From Paracentrotus lividus (Eukaryota; Echinodermata; Echinoidea; Camarodonta; Echinidae), in contig CALNVZ010003434.1 of the NCBI GenBank assembly GCA_940671915.1, positions 29,387,787 to 29,451,786 on the forward strand: DNA of 64,000 bases. Direction: 5' to 3'. Position 1 is the first letter of the stretch. Each line of letters starts with the position of its first letter. The notes below the pieces were generated by a model. That model searched no databases, was not told where the DNA came from, and saw only the letters and a list, made by a program, of their open reading frames with translations. The position numbers and the translations under genes were made by a program. Of this stretch, positions 35,605 to 47,024 are shown piece by piece.

Positions 35605-36443
35605 AGGGCCTGTCCCACAGAAGGCGATCGTTGTGGCGACAACCTATCCATGTTAGAACCTGCCAGAATCGTGTCAGAATCGTAGGTGACCGAAGATCAC
35701 ATGCGTATCTACGACTTCGTCTACGATAGGCTACGACAACGACTTGCTTCCACGCAAACAATAGGCTAACAATAGGTGGTATCCGATAATACAATAGTCT
35801 CGACCTCCGCGCATCTCGCGGCTCGACTTCTCTTAAAATCAGCCAAAATATAAACTTGCGCACTGTGGCGATCCTTGCGACTGACACAGGCGATCGAGTG
35901 TTTTCTACCTGATGGTGGCCTGTCGCCTTTAGGTTCGTGCTAGTCCTCTCAGTCGCACATCATAATTTGGGTCGTGAATGAATTTTGAAAATTTCAAAAA
36001 TCATCGGCGACTGTACAGTATCTGAATGGGAGGCCGATCCTGATTTTGGTGAATGTTGATGGCGACAAAGGCCGTAGCGGCTTAAATTTCACTGGCTGTT
36101 AGGTTCTAGTGATGCGTGCAACGTACGCATGGAGCGCGACAACCTACAACTGGCCGCCGTTCCGCTGTGCTAAACAAGTTCTATCTGGCGACAATCTACG
36201 ATAGCACCTTGTCGCGACAAAAGAAGACAAGCTACGGTCATTGACGTCAACCAAACTGACGCTAGCTATTGTTTAACTTGTTGAGAAACCAGCGGCGAAC
36301 AAAATTTTACTACGTATTTGTTGGCGACAGACGCGATAATTCACGATTTTATAGGCGATTGGACCTGCGCATGATGGCGATGGGTACTAAAAGGTAGTTC
36401 GTAGGTTGTCGCCACAACGATCGCCTTCTGTGGGACAGGCCCT
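35605..36443. mobile_element. Harbinger-like non-autonomous element
   Basis: The ends AGGGCCTGTCCCACAGAAGG and CCTTCTGTGGGACAGGCCCT are perfect and extend through GCGATCGTTGTGGCGACAAC. Both borders carry TAA, as in PIF/Harbinger 3-base TWA duplications. The 839-base interior repeats GCGACAACCTAC-, CTACGAC- and GGCGAC-like words on both strands and has no transposase. Confidence 0.75.
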
Positions 36444-37899
36444 TAAGCATGCCACATTAATTTTGAGCAAAACATATTTACTAAAAGTTTACAGCAATTA
36501 CCCCCTCCTGAAAAGGTTTATCAGTCCCATACTTATTACAAATAATTTAGTATTTGGGGAACAAATCCGGTCATGTATATTTCATATGTTTGGAAGTTTT
36601 TCCTTGGAATTCATACAAGGCACATCACTGATCATTATTAAAAAAGGATTATCATCATCTTGGAATTAGCAGAACAATAACCAAAATGCGAGCAATGACC
36701 GAATTAAAAATGTAATAAAGTGTTGATTTGTACAACTCTCATGAGAAGGTAAAAAAATGCAGAAAAATGGAAACTTGTCAGAGGAGATGGATAACAAGGG
36801 CAGTTGCTATAATTTAATTTTACAATTTTTTTACATTGTATGTTTCATCAAAATTTGACAAAAGTTTCAAAGTATCTGCCTTCATGTCAACTAGGCAATT
36901 CAATTACTTCATGAACTCTTCACTTTTACATTTGTTCAAATTTGTTATTCCTAACTTTGTCATATCATTGACAAAACTCATGCCAGGATCAAGGTCATTT
37001 GTAATATTTATATTGCTACACGTACATGTATCGATAGAGCATTAATAAACAAAATGATTTGACCTTGCAGAGCTAGAAGCAAACTATCAACGCCTAAAAA
37101 TCAGAAATTTTGAGAAAAAAGCTGGGAACTACTAGATTTGGTGTACTCATTGTGTATGGAACTGAGCCTATCTGACAGTTTTGCAGTGATGAATCGAGTG
37201 GATCTGAAAACAAGAGCATAATTAGACCGCTAATTTCCAAACATGAGTATCTGAAGTGCTTAAGGGGGCAAGCCAGATTAGCTCGTCTTCTTCTTCTTTA
37301 ATTTGATATGAACCAAACACTACTTAATTCAATTTCTAGCTCATAGAGAAGAGACTTGTTTAGAATTTCATCGAAAATGGGCAGTAAACACCATATCATT
37401 GTACAAGAACTATATGTAAGGAAGCACGGGAAAGAAGAAAAATGCATATTATATTTTCTCGTTGATACGCTGCAATCGCATCAAAAGTCTAATAATTGTA
37501 ACAGTTATATGACTATTAGTTTCCGCTTGACAGTGAGAAAACCATTTGATTTTCAAAATTAAAATTGACAAGCTGATAAGAAGATCTAAACCAGAGGAAT
37601 AAAGAGTAGGAAATCAAGGAGTTTTCTCTTTGAATGGAAACAGTTTATAAAGTCGCTACTCCAACCAAAGAAATGAACGAAAATTAAATTATTGATAATG
37701 ATATCAAAAAGGAAATACGTGCCTATAGCCAGCCACAATGCTCTTCATTCAAACTGTATTTTTGAAGTATACGTGACACATAATTTGATTCTCGTTTTCT
37801 GAAATCCACTGATAGATTCATTTTAAAATGAAAATCACTCTGTTTATTACTTAGTTCTCCCAGAAAGATATGATCAATCAATTTCCTATTTCGCAATTA
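36444..37899. other. AT-rich sequence without recognised features
   Basis: Short chance frames only; no repeat structure or splice-bounded coding was identified. Confidence 0.4.
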
Positions 37900-38600
37900 G
37901 GGTCTCGTCGTGAATACGGGGGGACGACGGAAGATATTTTTTAGCAGAAAATTTTTCCACCCCATCTCTGTTGATAAGTCAATGCCCGGCCCAGGGCGAG
38001 TCCGCGCGGGATCACGCGATACCCTTCGGGGAGCGATTCCTTCCTCGGCAATGGCAATTACACGACATAAGACACAAGGGATGGGTATCTCCAAGTTGGG
38101 TTGCGCATATCGTTTTCCTTTTTATTTATGAACAAATTCGACTATCTGTGACTTTTCCCCCGCAACTGATTTAGGTGATGGGATCCGGGCGTCTTCTTCC
38201 TTCCCCCCTCGAGGGAGGAATATCCCTTGCCCCGGTCTCACATCCAAGACGACTCCGACTTGAAACATTAACGAGCGGGGTGAGATGAAGACCATAAAGA
38301 CGATCAAGACCCTTTTTTGTGAAATGATGAAGAAAATTTTGCGATATCTGTTGCAGTGGGATGGAGTTTAGGGTTCCCTTCCTCATTACAAAGGTCTAAA
38401 AGAGTGAACGAGTATTTGATGCTGCGATCGGGTCGGCTTTCCGGGCTAACATAATCACGTTCCATGCTCGACTTACACCCAACCATCATCAAACTCAACA
38501 CAGATTCGTGGAGGTCGTTGACTGGATTGGAAACTATTTTCCTCCTACTCCTCCTTCTCTCTCCGCCCATCATCTTGTCCCCTTACCTCCCTTCCTCCTT
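37900..38600 (-). promoter_or_regulatory. GC-richer island with minus-strand donor
   Basis: It is a non-repetitive block containing GCCCGGCCCAGGGCGAG and other GC-rich words. On the minus strand a donor GTAAGT follows GGTTGGGT at 38474-38473. Joined straight to the large zinc-finger exon it would create TAA, so any exon here could only be noncoding. Promoter or enhancer is more likely. Confidence 0.25.
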
Positions 38601-39894
38601 CCCTCTATCTCCTCCTCCTCCTTCATATTCCACTGATACTTCAAGAGGTTTCACACAAGATATATCTATCCATCCTCTCAAGTCTATAGCTGAACATAAA
38701 CCAAGTGATGAGAGCCGTCTTTCATTACCTCTTTTACATACTTTTTCCCCGCTCCAACACTGTTTTTCATGCATTTCTGCAAGCCAAATATCAATTTGAT
38801 ATTTTGGAAACATGGGGTTCGGAATGCCGGTACACATATATCCCATAGTCTCGTTTGGGCTTTAACACCTACAACACTGCGAAAATCCCTTTGGACATTG
38901 CCGTATATCAAATTTAGTTAGGAAAATAGTTTTAGTTCCATATTTATGAGGCAAGAAACGAGTCATGCAAATCCCTTTTATCAGCATTCCTCCCATTTAC
39001 ACAACTGAAGATGTGATAACAACAAAAACAAAAAGAAAAAAAATCCCTAATAGCTCTGAAACATTTGACCTACTATTGTGATAATACGACATTTGCTGTA
39101 CAAAATGGTTAGTCATTTCCTTTCACTCTTTTTCTTCTTCATAAGAATCTGCCGGATGCCTATGAACCAAGAGGGAGCTCTCCGCAAACACGCTTGCAAT
39201 TTTCAAGCAAGTGTCCTCCAATAAAAGCATTTTATTCCCAGTGATAAAGTGCTTTTATTTCATGCACCATATCTGTTGAGCATTCCATGACATTTGCTCC
39301 AGCGACAACTGCCCCAAGTGCTTCAAGTTCCTTTACACTATATCAAAAGACTAACTTCAACCCTGAACATAACACTTCACCTTACCCTAAACTTAACCCT
39401 GACTCCACCTCTACATCTGAGACAAAATACTTCTTTACTTTTTTGTATCATTTGTTCTTCTGTATTTCACTCCTTTTTATGAATTTACTTGTTCCTGAAA
39501 TACTGCCACAATCTATTACTATAATTTGACAAAGACAAAAGTACATGTACATGTGGGAGAGATCACTTGTAATATAAATTATTCTATCATAACTAAAAAC
39601 AACTTTAATCATAATCTATATTCTATGTTTTTAATATTCAAATTAAGAATTCATTTCCTTCAAAATACACAAACTGATCCTCTAACGAAATGACATTATT
39701 GGTATTGATTTGCATATTCATTTAATATCTGCTTAATGTAATGGAATGAGAGGAGGATAGAAAGTAGGCCTCTTTTGAAGACAGGTTTTTTATGAAGAAG
39801 TGTCAATCTTCAAGAAGTAAAGAAGAACAAGAAACTTCAGGCAGGCAGGGCTTGTAACAGGATGGGGAAAACTATGGAATTTTTTTTGCTGTTG
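38601..39894. other. AT-rich sequence
   Basis: No gene, structured element or RNA recognised. Confidence 0.35.
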
Positions 39895-40145
39895 CAAGTA
39901 AACACGGGCAGAGTTACCCCTTGGCCAGGTCCGCTGGTTAGCCAAGGCCTATTATGTTCCCAGTAATTTGCCAAGATCTAGGAAATGTTCGTGTAAGTTA
40001 AGACAGCGGCCACAGTGGCGCTGGGGCATAATGAGCGCAGGACCTGAGACTTGATCGCCCTGGTGGGACCGTGACGGGACGGAGGATGGGATATCAGGTG
40101 CGGTATACGCGATACTCCGCCACTAAATTGTCTTTCATGCGCTTG
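39895..40145. promoter_or_regulatory. GC-richer non-repetitive island
   Basis: The composition changes sharply from its surroundings (CAGCGGCCACAGTGGCGC, GTGACGGGACGG). A possible minus-strand donor GTAACTC lies at 39917. There is no coding evidence, so the function is inferred from composition only. Confidence 0.2.
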
Positions 40146-41290
40146 TGGGAGAGATGCATGCTAGGGGAAATGGTGGTGGAGAGGGAAGGGGAGATGAGAG
40201 GGAGGGAGATATAAAAGAGAAAAAGAAGGAGAATTGTCCAGGGATGGGAGAAGGGTGAAGCAGTGGTGTGAAAAGGGGGTGATGAGAGGAAGGGGTAGAA
40301 GGGAAGGGAGAAAGGTTAGGGAGAAGGATAGAGGATATATAAGAGATGAGGAAAGGAGGTGAGGGCTTGAGAGAGATGAGGAATTGTCCAGGTAAGAAGA
40401 GTGATGCAGGTGGGGTTAAAAAAAGGAGGGAGATGAGAGGAGGGGGGGGGGGTTAGAGAGAAGAATAAAGGATATATAAAGAGATGAGCATACATGTAGG
40501 GGTTGAGGAGTGGAAAGAGAGATGGAGTATTGCCAAGGGAAGAAGGAAGGTGATGGGGTGGAGAGATAGCGAGATGGGAGGAGGGGGTAGAAAAGAATGA
40601 AGAGACGAGTTAGAAGGGTGTGTAGAAGAAAGTATATATAAAGAGAAAAATAAGAAGAGGGGATGAAGAGTGGAGAGAGATGGAGAGGTGTCTTATGAAG
40701 GGAGAAGGGTGAAGTGGTAGTATGGAGAGAAAGGGAGGGGAGATGAGAGGAGGGGTATAAGGGAAGGAAGAGAGGGGTGTGTAGAAGATGCAGAGAGGAG
40801 AGGAGGACTGGAGAGAGAAGGAGCATTCATTGTCCAGGGAAGGAGGAAAGGTGAAGTGGTTGTGTGATGAGAAGGGGAGATGATAGAAGGGGAGATGAGG
40901 GGACGGGAGATGAGGGATGGAAGAGAAGGGGACAGAAGATGAGGGAAGATGGGGATAGAGGATGAGTGGTTGGTATCAAAGGGGAGTGAGGATGAGAGAA
41001 AGCGGGTATGAAAAGAGAAGGGATGAGGAGAGCAGTGTGGAGTAATAAGGAGGGAAGTGAGGGTGTGATATGAAGGGGAGATGTGACAAATGAGAAATAA
41101 AGGTACAAAGGTACAAAACAAAGGTATGGGAGAGGGGGTTTTCATGGGAGGGGGTAGAGGGAAAAATGGTGGGTTGGAAGGAAGGGAGGGTAAATAAAGA
41201 GATACAGAGAGATGGGATGGGAAGAAAAGGTGAGCAAAGTCAAGATACAAGATAGAGGGGTAAGGAGCATGAATGGAAGGTGGTTTTGGA
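40146..41290. repeat. Polypurine minisatellite, unit about 150 bp
   Basis: More than 1 kb of almost pure G/A on the + strand. The phrase GAATTGTCCAGGGA...GGGTGAAG recurs at about 40227, 40382, 40527, 40685 and 40828, giving a unit of roughly 145-158 bases with a GGATATATAAAGAGATGAG block between. The proline/serine/leucine minus-strand frames are artefacts. Confidence 0.85.
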
Positions 41291-42373
41291 TGAATGAGAT
41301 ATAGACAAATCCGGGGAGCATTTCATGGAAGTGAGCCCTCTACGTGTCCGCCATATAGCTGGGGTTACCTAGTGTACAACGCAGACGCTATGCGCGCATA
41401 TGTCTGCGCGTTTGTACATTTTCCTGTGTTTCGCATACATGCGCAAACATGGAGCATGCGTATTACATTGGAAGCCCCCCTGCTGCCACCATGACAAAAC
41501 ATCACCCAAACCGAATTCGTCTATAGGATCGGACGAAAGGGGTTGAGACCAGAGAGAGCAAAACAGAGAGGGCAAAGTGGTGGTGTAAAAATAAGGGAAG
41601 ATGAGACAAGAGAGATAGAAGAAATTGACAGGGAGAGGGGGATTCCTTTTGTTTTAGGGAAAGAAAGATGGAAAGGAGATATAAAGGAATTGACATCAGA
41701 GACATCAGATACAGGAGAGAGGGTAGGTGCAGGAGTATGAATTGGTGGTGTGGAGATTGAGAGAGTTAAAAAGATACATGTAGAACTGAATATATAGGAA
41801 GGGGTTTGAGGGGAAGGGAGAGGGGGACGGTGGGATGTGTGTAAAGTATGAGAGTAAAAAGAATACGAGAAATAATACAGTTAAACTGGGTGGGGTCAGC
41901 ATAAAGTCAGATAAAAGAGAGAAATATATTTTAGGAGTAGATAAATAGACATTTCCAGACATGCTGCTTTTGCAAAGAACACACATAAAAATACTATTGA
42001 TGAAAATGGATAAAAGGAGCATAATATTCAAAAGCTTTGTCACATGGATATCATTATAAAAATGTTTACATAAATATTATGAAATCCAAAGATCCTTTTT
42101 GTATCACCAAAATTTAGATTTATTCATGTTGCATTTATTATTAAATCTGATTATAATACTGGGAGGTCCCATTCAACATTTTAATCCAGATAAATACAGA
42201 AGAAACGTGCACTGCACGCACATACAACCCACAAAAGAATCATTTTTAAAGTTTTCAAAAGAAGCAGCTAGGCACACCCTTTTCAGCTATATCCAGACAA
42301 CAAAAGATGTTCTGGGACGAAAATAATTAATGCTAACATAAAGTATCATTTATTTACATTTACACATAGTTAC
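41291..42373. other. Mixed flank: small GC-richer island, then purine-rich sequence
   Basis: 41340-41540 is non-repetitive and GC-richer (GCAGACGCTATGCGCGCATA). 41540-41900 is again purine-rich on the + strand. No exon identified. Confidence 0.35.
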
Positions 42374-42425
42374 CTTTAATAAATGGTATCCACCCAACAA
42401 AGTCATTGGTCTGTGACAACATATT
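42374..42425 (-). CDS. Candidate N-terminal exon of the zinc-finger gene
   Basis: It has 52 bases between acceptor TTTCTTCAACAG and donor AAAG|GTAACT. In the right frame it reads N, then MLSQTNDFVGWIPFIK. It exits in phase 1 with G, exactly what the large exon needs (G+AA gives Glu, continuing ESKNERIEG). It enters in phase 0, so the protein could start at this ATG or continue from an upstream phase-0 exon such as the one ending at 45933. No homology is available for the peptide. Confidence 0.4.
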
Positions 42426-44939
42426 CTGTTGAAGAAATGTTCTTATATAGAAATTTTCTTCTCTTTGAACCTTTTTCTTAATCACAGCAACAATTTTAAG
42501 TCATGAACTTGATTGAAAAATAAAAATTAAAGAAGCACTTTCATATAGAGATAAAGGAAAGACATTCAAGGGAATCTAGTGTAGTGGGAAAGTGTGGGAA
42601 AGGTGAAGAAAATTATTGTGAGCTTTCCTGTTATTTTCATGCTATTTGGGAAGAGTGTTATGATAAAAAGCTCCACAATAAAAGATTGCTCTTCAATTGC
42701 CTCAATAATCATAATATCACCCAAAATATACCAAAACAGCAATATGTTTGGGTCCGCGAACATTTTGTGTTGCCCCATACACAAATTTTTGTAAGTGCAT
42801 GTGATTCAAAGCTGAATTATGTTAATTTCCCATCATTTTGGCGATTTCAAAACATCACAGCACGAAATAATGCTTAGGTGAACTGTTTTCAACCTTTGCA
42901 AATCACTTTTAGTTTTAGACAGTGTCTTCCATATGTCATGACAAGAACAATAATTTCACTTTAAATCATTAAATCTCCCTCCCTGTATATCACGATTTTT
43001 TTTTTGAAAACTAAATAATACGTTTTTATAGGACAGGGAGGGGTGGAGATTGAGGACAATAACGATGTGAATGGCTCAAAATGTACACTAGAAAAACTTT
43101 TATCAAACTCATCCCAGCGAAATGTTTTATGAAGAAAAATGCAAAAAGCCTCCTGTGATTGAACATAGTAATATTTCAAAACTAGGGGAGGGGTCTATTT
43201 CAGTATGTGCCACATTGGACAGATAATCCTTCTTAATACAATTTCAATAGCTTGGAACAACAGTTTTCATCCTTCACAGGTTCTCTTTTGAAATACTCTC
43301 CAGTTATAGATATCTTTCACATTTCATGGGCTAATAATAGATTATGGTTGCGAGGACGCATCTTTTTTAATGTACCTGCGCTAAATCATAACATTGTAAC
43401 CAACACATTAAACATTACTTCAAGGCGGGAATCAATTGTAATTCAAGTGATAATAACTTGCACTACGAGATGGAATAAAACCCAGAGCCTATGAGTAACA
43501 CTTTAGGAATGACAAGGCAAAGATTAGGGGCTACGCCAGGGTGAAATCAACTCACTTGCCCATGGCAACTTATTGAAATTCCCACTTGCCCGACTAGTCT
43601 GAACAAAAGTGTTTGTTTTTTTTAATATAAATTGATATTAATCAGACATAAGGTTCTGCAGTAAAAAGCTACCAGTCTTTAATGTTCTTGAGCCATCCTT
43701 GTGCCTCTGCCTTCTGTGATTGGAAATTGAAATAAATAGCACACAATAGGCCGGTTTTGCGTGTCCAACATTGCAACAACTAATGTATCCAAATTAAATT
43801 CCAAATAATGTAATTCATTATTTAATTAAATTTTTTTTTTTGATTTTTGTCAACGCTACATTTCATGATATCTTTACATGATTATATATGAATATTAGTT
43901 TCTTTTTTATTTTAAATAATGTAAATCTCTCTCTTTGGTATTCTAAACTATAACTACCTTTGCTGATTATGTTGCAGATATATTTTGATCATCATTTTCT
44001 TAATGTTGTGATTATGAATATATATATATAAATGATTTTCTATATTTTATTTTGTATTCTAATTTCTTGAATGTATATTTCAGGTAATTCAGTTTTGAGC
44101 TGCAATGTGATTTTGAACAATCAATACCTTTTCAATCAATATACCTGCAATACACTCCTAACCCCTTCACCTGATATAAACGTGCAGGAAGGCTAACTCA
44201 TCGTCCTTTGATCAATTAATCACTAATAGCAGTCAAGGAAAATGCAATTAGCATAACTATATTGAACAGTACCCCACCATCCTTCAAAATTTTGTCTTGC
44301 ATATCCCTGTTTAGCAATCAGATCCTAGAATGTTATAGCAAAATAAAATCAAGATACAGGAAAAATATTCAATTTCTATCATTCTAAACAAGGAACCAAT
44401 GTAAACGTTAAAAAAACTAAAAACATCCATTTCACCCCTGGCATGGTAAACATTGTTTTAATTTTTTAAGGTCTTAAATGTTGTGGATATTGCAGATTGG
44501 GCAAACTCATTTACACTTTATTACTTTATAATAGTGGGGGGAAAAAATTCCTCCAGAATCTACATATTACCCCCTCCCCCCATCCAACCCATCCCCCATC
44601 CTCTTAACTCCACCATTCTCTCTTCTTCCCCTTATCTTCCACATATCCCTTTCATACCATTCCTATTCATTTGTTTGGTTGTCATGGAGAGAAAAACCAT
44701 CTTGTACGACCCTTCACTCTCTCCTCCCCCCTCCCGCCCCACCAATATCTTTCTTCCTTATCAGCCCTTCCTGGCATTCTTAGTTAACATGTGGCTAATG
44801 TCAGAACGATCAAAAATAGACTGTGAGAAACAAAAGCAAATTTTGGTTTCTGAATGCATCAATCCCCCCTCTCCCAAAAAAAAAAAAAAAAAAAAAAAAA
44901 TTGGTCCCCTATTCTTCCTTCTCTATATTCCCCTTCCTA
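42426..44939. other. AT-rich intron or flank
   Basis: It has pyrimidine-rich stretches near 44570-44760 and a poly-A run at 44876-44900. No gene seen. Confidence 0.4.
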
Positions 44940-45915
44940 CAATGTAGCATGTAGATCCTCTTCTTTTTGGCAAACAGCGCTGTAATGTCACAGCAATTAA
45001 AATGAAGGTTAGAAGACGAAAGTGCAAGTTTGGGTGTCATGATGCATACTGTATTATAAGACACTCCTGCTAACTTATGCTTGACTTCTTAACCACTCTA
45101 GCAACTCAACTCTCACCCTCCGACCTTCCCTTCATCCCTTCCTGCAATTGTTAGCATATCGATATATCGATAAAATATCAAAGCGATTAAAACGACTGCT
45201 AGAGACGAAGGCAAGTTTGGTTGTCATGACATATTTCCTTTCACTATCCTTCTCTTCCATCCATCATCTGCTTTTTCCTCATTCCATTTCCCTTCATCCC
45301 CTTCCTTGCATTGTTACAACGACACAGTGATATAATATCAGAGCGATTAAAACAACCGGTTTGAGACGAAGGCCAGTTTGGTTGTCATGACGTTTAAACC
45401 ATCCTCCAGTACCCTTCTCTTCCATTCCTCATCTTCTTTTTCCTCATCACTCCCTCCCCCTTCCCTTCACCCCCTTCCCTGCATTGTTACATCGACACTA
45501 CGATATAATATCAGAGCTATTAAAATGACCAATTAGAGACAAAGGCAATTTTTGTTGTCATGACGTATAAATAAACCACCTTTCCTCTACCCATTTCTTC
45601 CTTCCGCTCCATCACTCATCTTCTTTTTCATCACCTCCTTTCCCCTTCCCTTCATCCCCTTCCCTGCACTGTTACATCGACACTACGATACAATATCAGA
45701 GTAATTAAAATGACTGCTAGAGACGAGGCAAGTTTGGTTGTCATGACGTATAAACCATCCTTCCACTATCCTTCTCTTCCACTCCTAATCTTCTTTTTCC
45801 TTATCCCCCCTTCCCTTTATCCCCTTCCTTGCATTGTTACAGCGATACAATATCAGCAGAGCGATTAAAATGAGTGCTGGAGGCAGAGGCCAGTTTGGTT
45901 GTTAGGATACATGAA
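44940..45915. repeat. Degenerate tandem repeat, unit about 160 bp, 5-6 copies
   Basis: Each unit carries AGAGCGATTAAAA, GAGACGAAGGCAAGTTTGG, TTGTCATGACGTA, then C/T-rich sequence and CCTTGCATTGTTACATCGACA. Copies start near 44990, 45180, 45340, 45510, 45700 and 45860. TGACGT, a CRE-like core, recurs in several units. Confidence 0.8.
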
Positions 45916-45932
45916 TAAACCACAAACCTTAC

Positions 45933-46010
45933 CGACCTTGATTCTTCTGCCTTGGCATTGTATGGCAGCGAAGAAGTGACGATGATCGGCCGCCGTCGCA
46001 TCCACAGGCC
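45933..46010 (-). CDS. Candidate alternative first exon
   Basis: On the minus strand an ATG opens a frame reading MRRRPIIVTSSLPYNAKAEE and then SRS, up to a strong donor GTCG|GTAAGG at 45932. It exits in phase 0, compatible with the 42425-42374 exon (phase-0 entry), so both can be joined to the zinc-finger frame without a stop. It lies in a GC-richer island (45940-46140). Evidence is splice phase and composition only. Confidence 0.3.
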
Positions 46011-46140
46011 TTGGGTCAATTCCAGCCCAAGCCGGTGGTTTTTAAACGTTATTTATCGCGTTACTAGGGATGAATACATCGCAGCGGGAAAAGCCGTCCC
46101 ATGCGAGAATTTCGTCCCCCTTGCAGGCTTTATGTAATGG

Positions 46141-46881
46141 AATTTGTTACAAACGTTTTGATACTCCATAATGTCTATTAAATGAAATTAATCAACATTA
46201 GGATGTTGGTATTATGATAAAAATAAATATTTCCCATACATCTAACAGCCATTCAGTGGATTTAAAGCGATGACAGATGATTATGATGGTCATTTTATAA
46301 TTCAGTAGATTATTTTCTAAAAGACCGATTTTTCCTAGCTATAGCTATAAATATAATATTGAAATGTATATTTAGATATTTGAAAAATAAATATTTACAT
46401 GTATGCATGGTTAAACTTATATGTATGAACCAATGATCATTCATTCTAATCATTTATCGAAAAATTTAAAACAATGTTTTTTTTAATTGGCTTTGAATAA
46501 TTTATGAGAAATGGGACATCTTCTAACACTCAAAGAACTCAAAAGTTTTAAAAATATATTTTCACATCACAATCTCTTCATACAGGCTTATTGGAAATGT
46601 TTTTGTGAACCCATCTACATTTGTAGATAGAGAATACAAAACTATTCCATACTGCCCTTATTCCTGCTCCTATTCCTGCATAGCTATCAAATATTAACCG
46701 AAGAATAATAAATTGATTTAAAATTGCAATCCAGATAGGGCATCCATTACAAAATACAATAAAGTGAACCCTGTTCCCATCATTTCTGCTCTCCCCTTCC
46801 CCAAGTTCTGCTCTCTAATATCTGTTTTCAGTACATACATGTACATGTAGCATCTGTAACTGGTTGACATCTTACATTAGA
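46141..46881. other. AT-rich sequence
   Basis: No feature recognised. Confidence 0.4.
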
Positions 46882-47024
46882 CAGGGATGCCACTGAGCAG
46901 TGATAAAAAAGGAGGAAAGTCAACTAGAAAGGGAACTTTTGAACCCCAAAAAGGTGATTCCTATGGCCAAAAATGAGTTGAAAAAGTAGGAATTCCTACT
47001 ATAGTCTGAAAAGTGGCATCCCTG
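46882..47024. mobile_element. 143-bp hAT-like MITE
   Basis: Inverted ends CAGGGATGCCACT and AGTGGCATCCCTG are perfect. GTAGGAATTCCTAC is an inner palindrome. No convincing 8-base duplication was found. Confidence 0.6.

Noticed and set aside
38473..38569. Coding first exon of the zinc-finger gene starting MMGGERRRSRRK
   Set aside because: Its phase-1 end is T, which would give TAA at the junction with the large exon.
40416..41250. Two long minus-strand frames (136 and 185 codons)
   Set aside because: Same cause: G/A-rich tandem repeat. The protein is low-complexity S/P/L/H.
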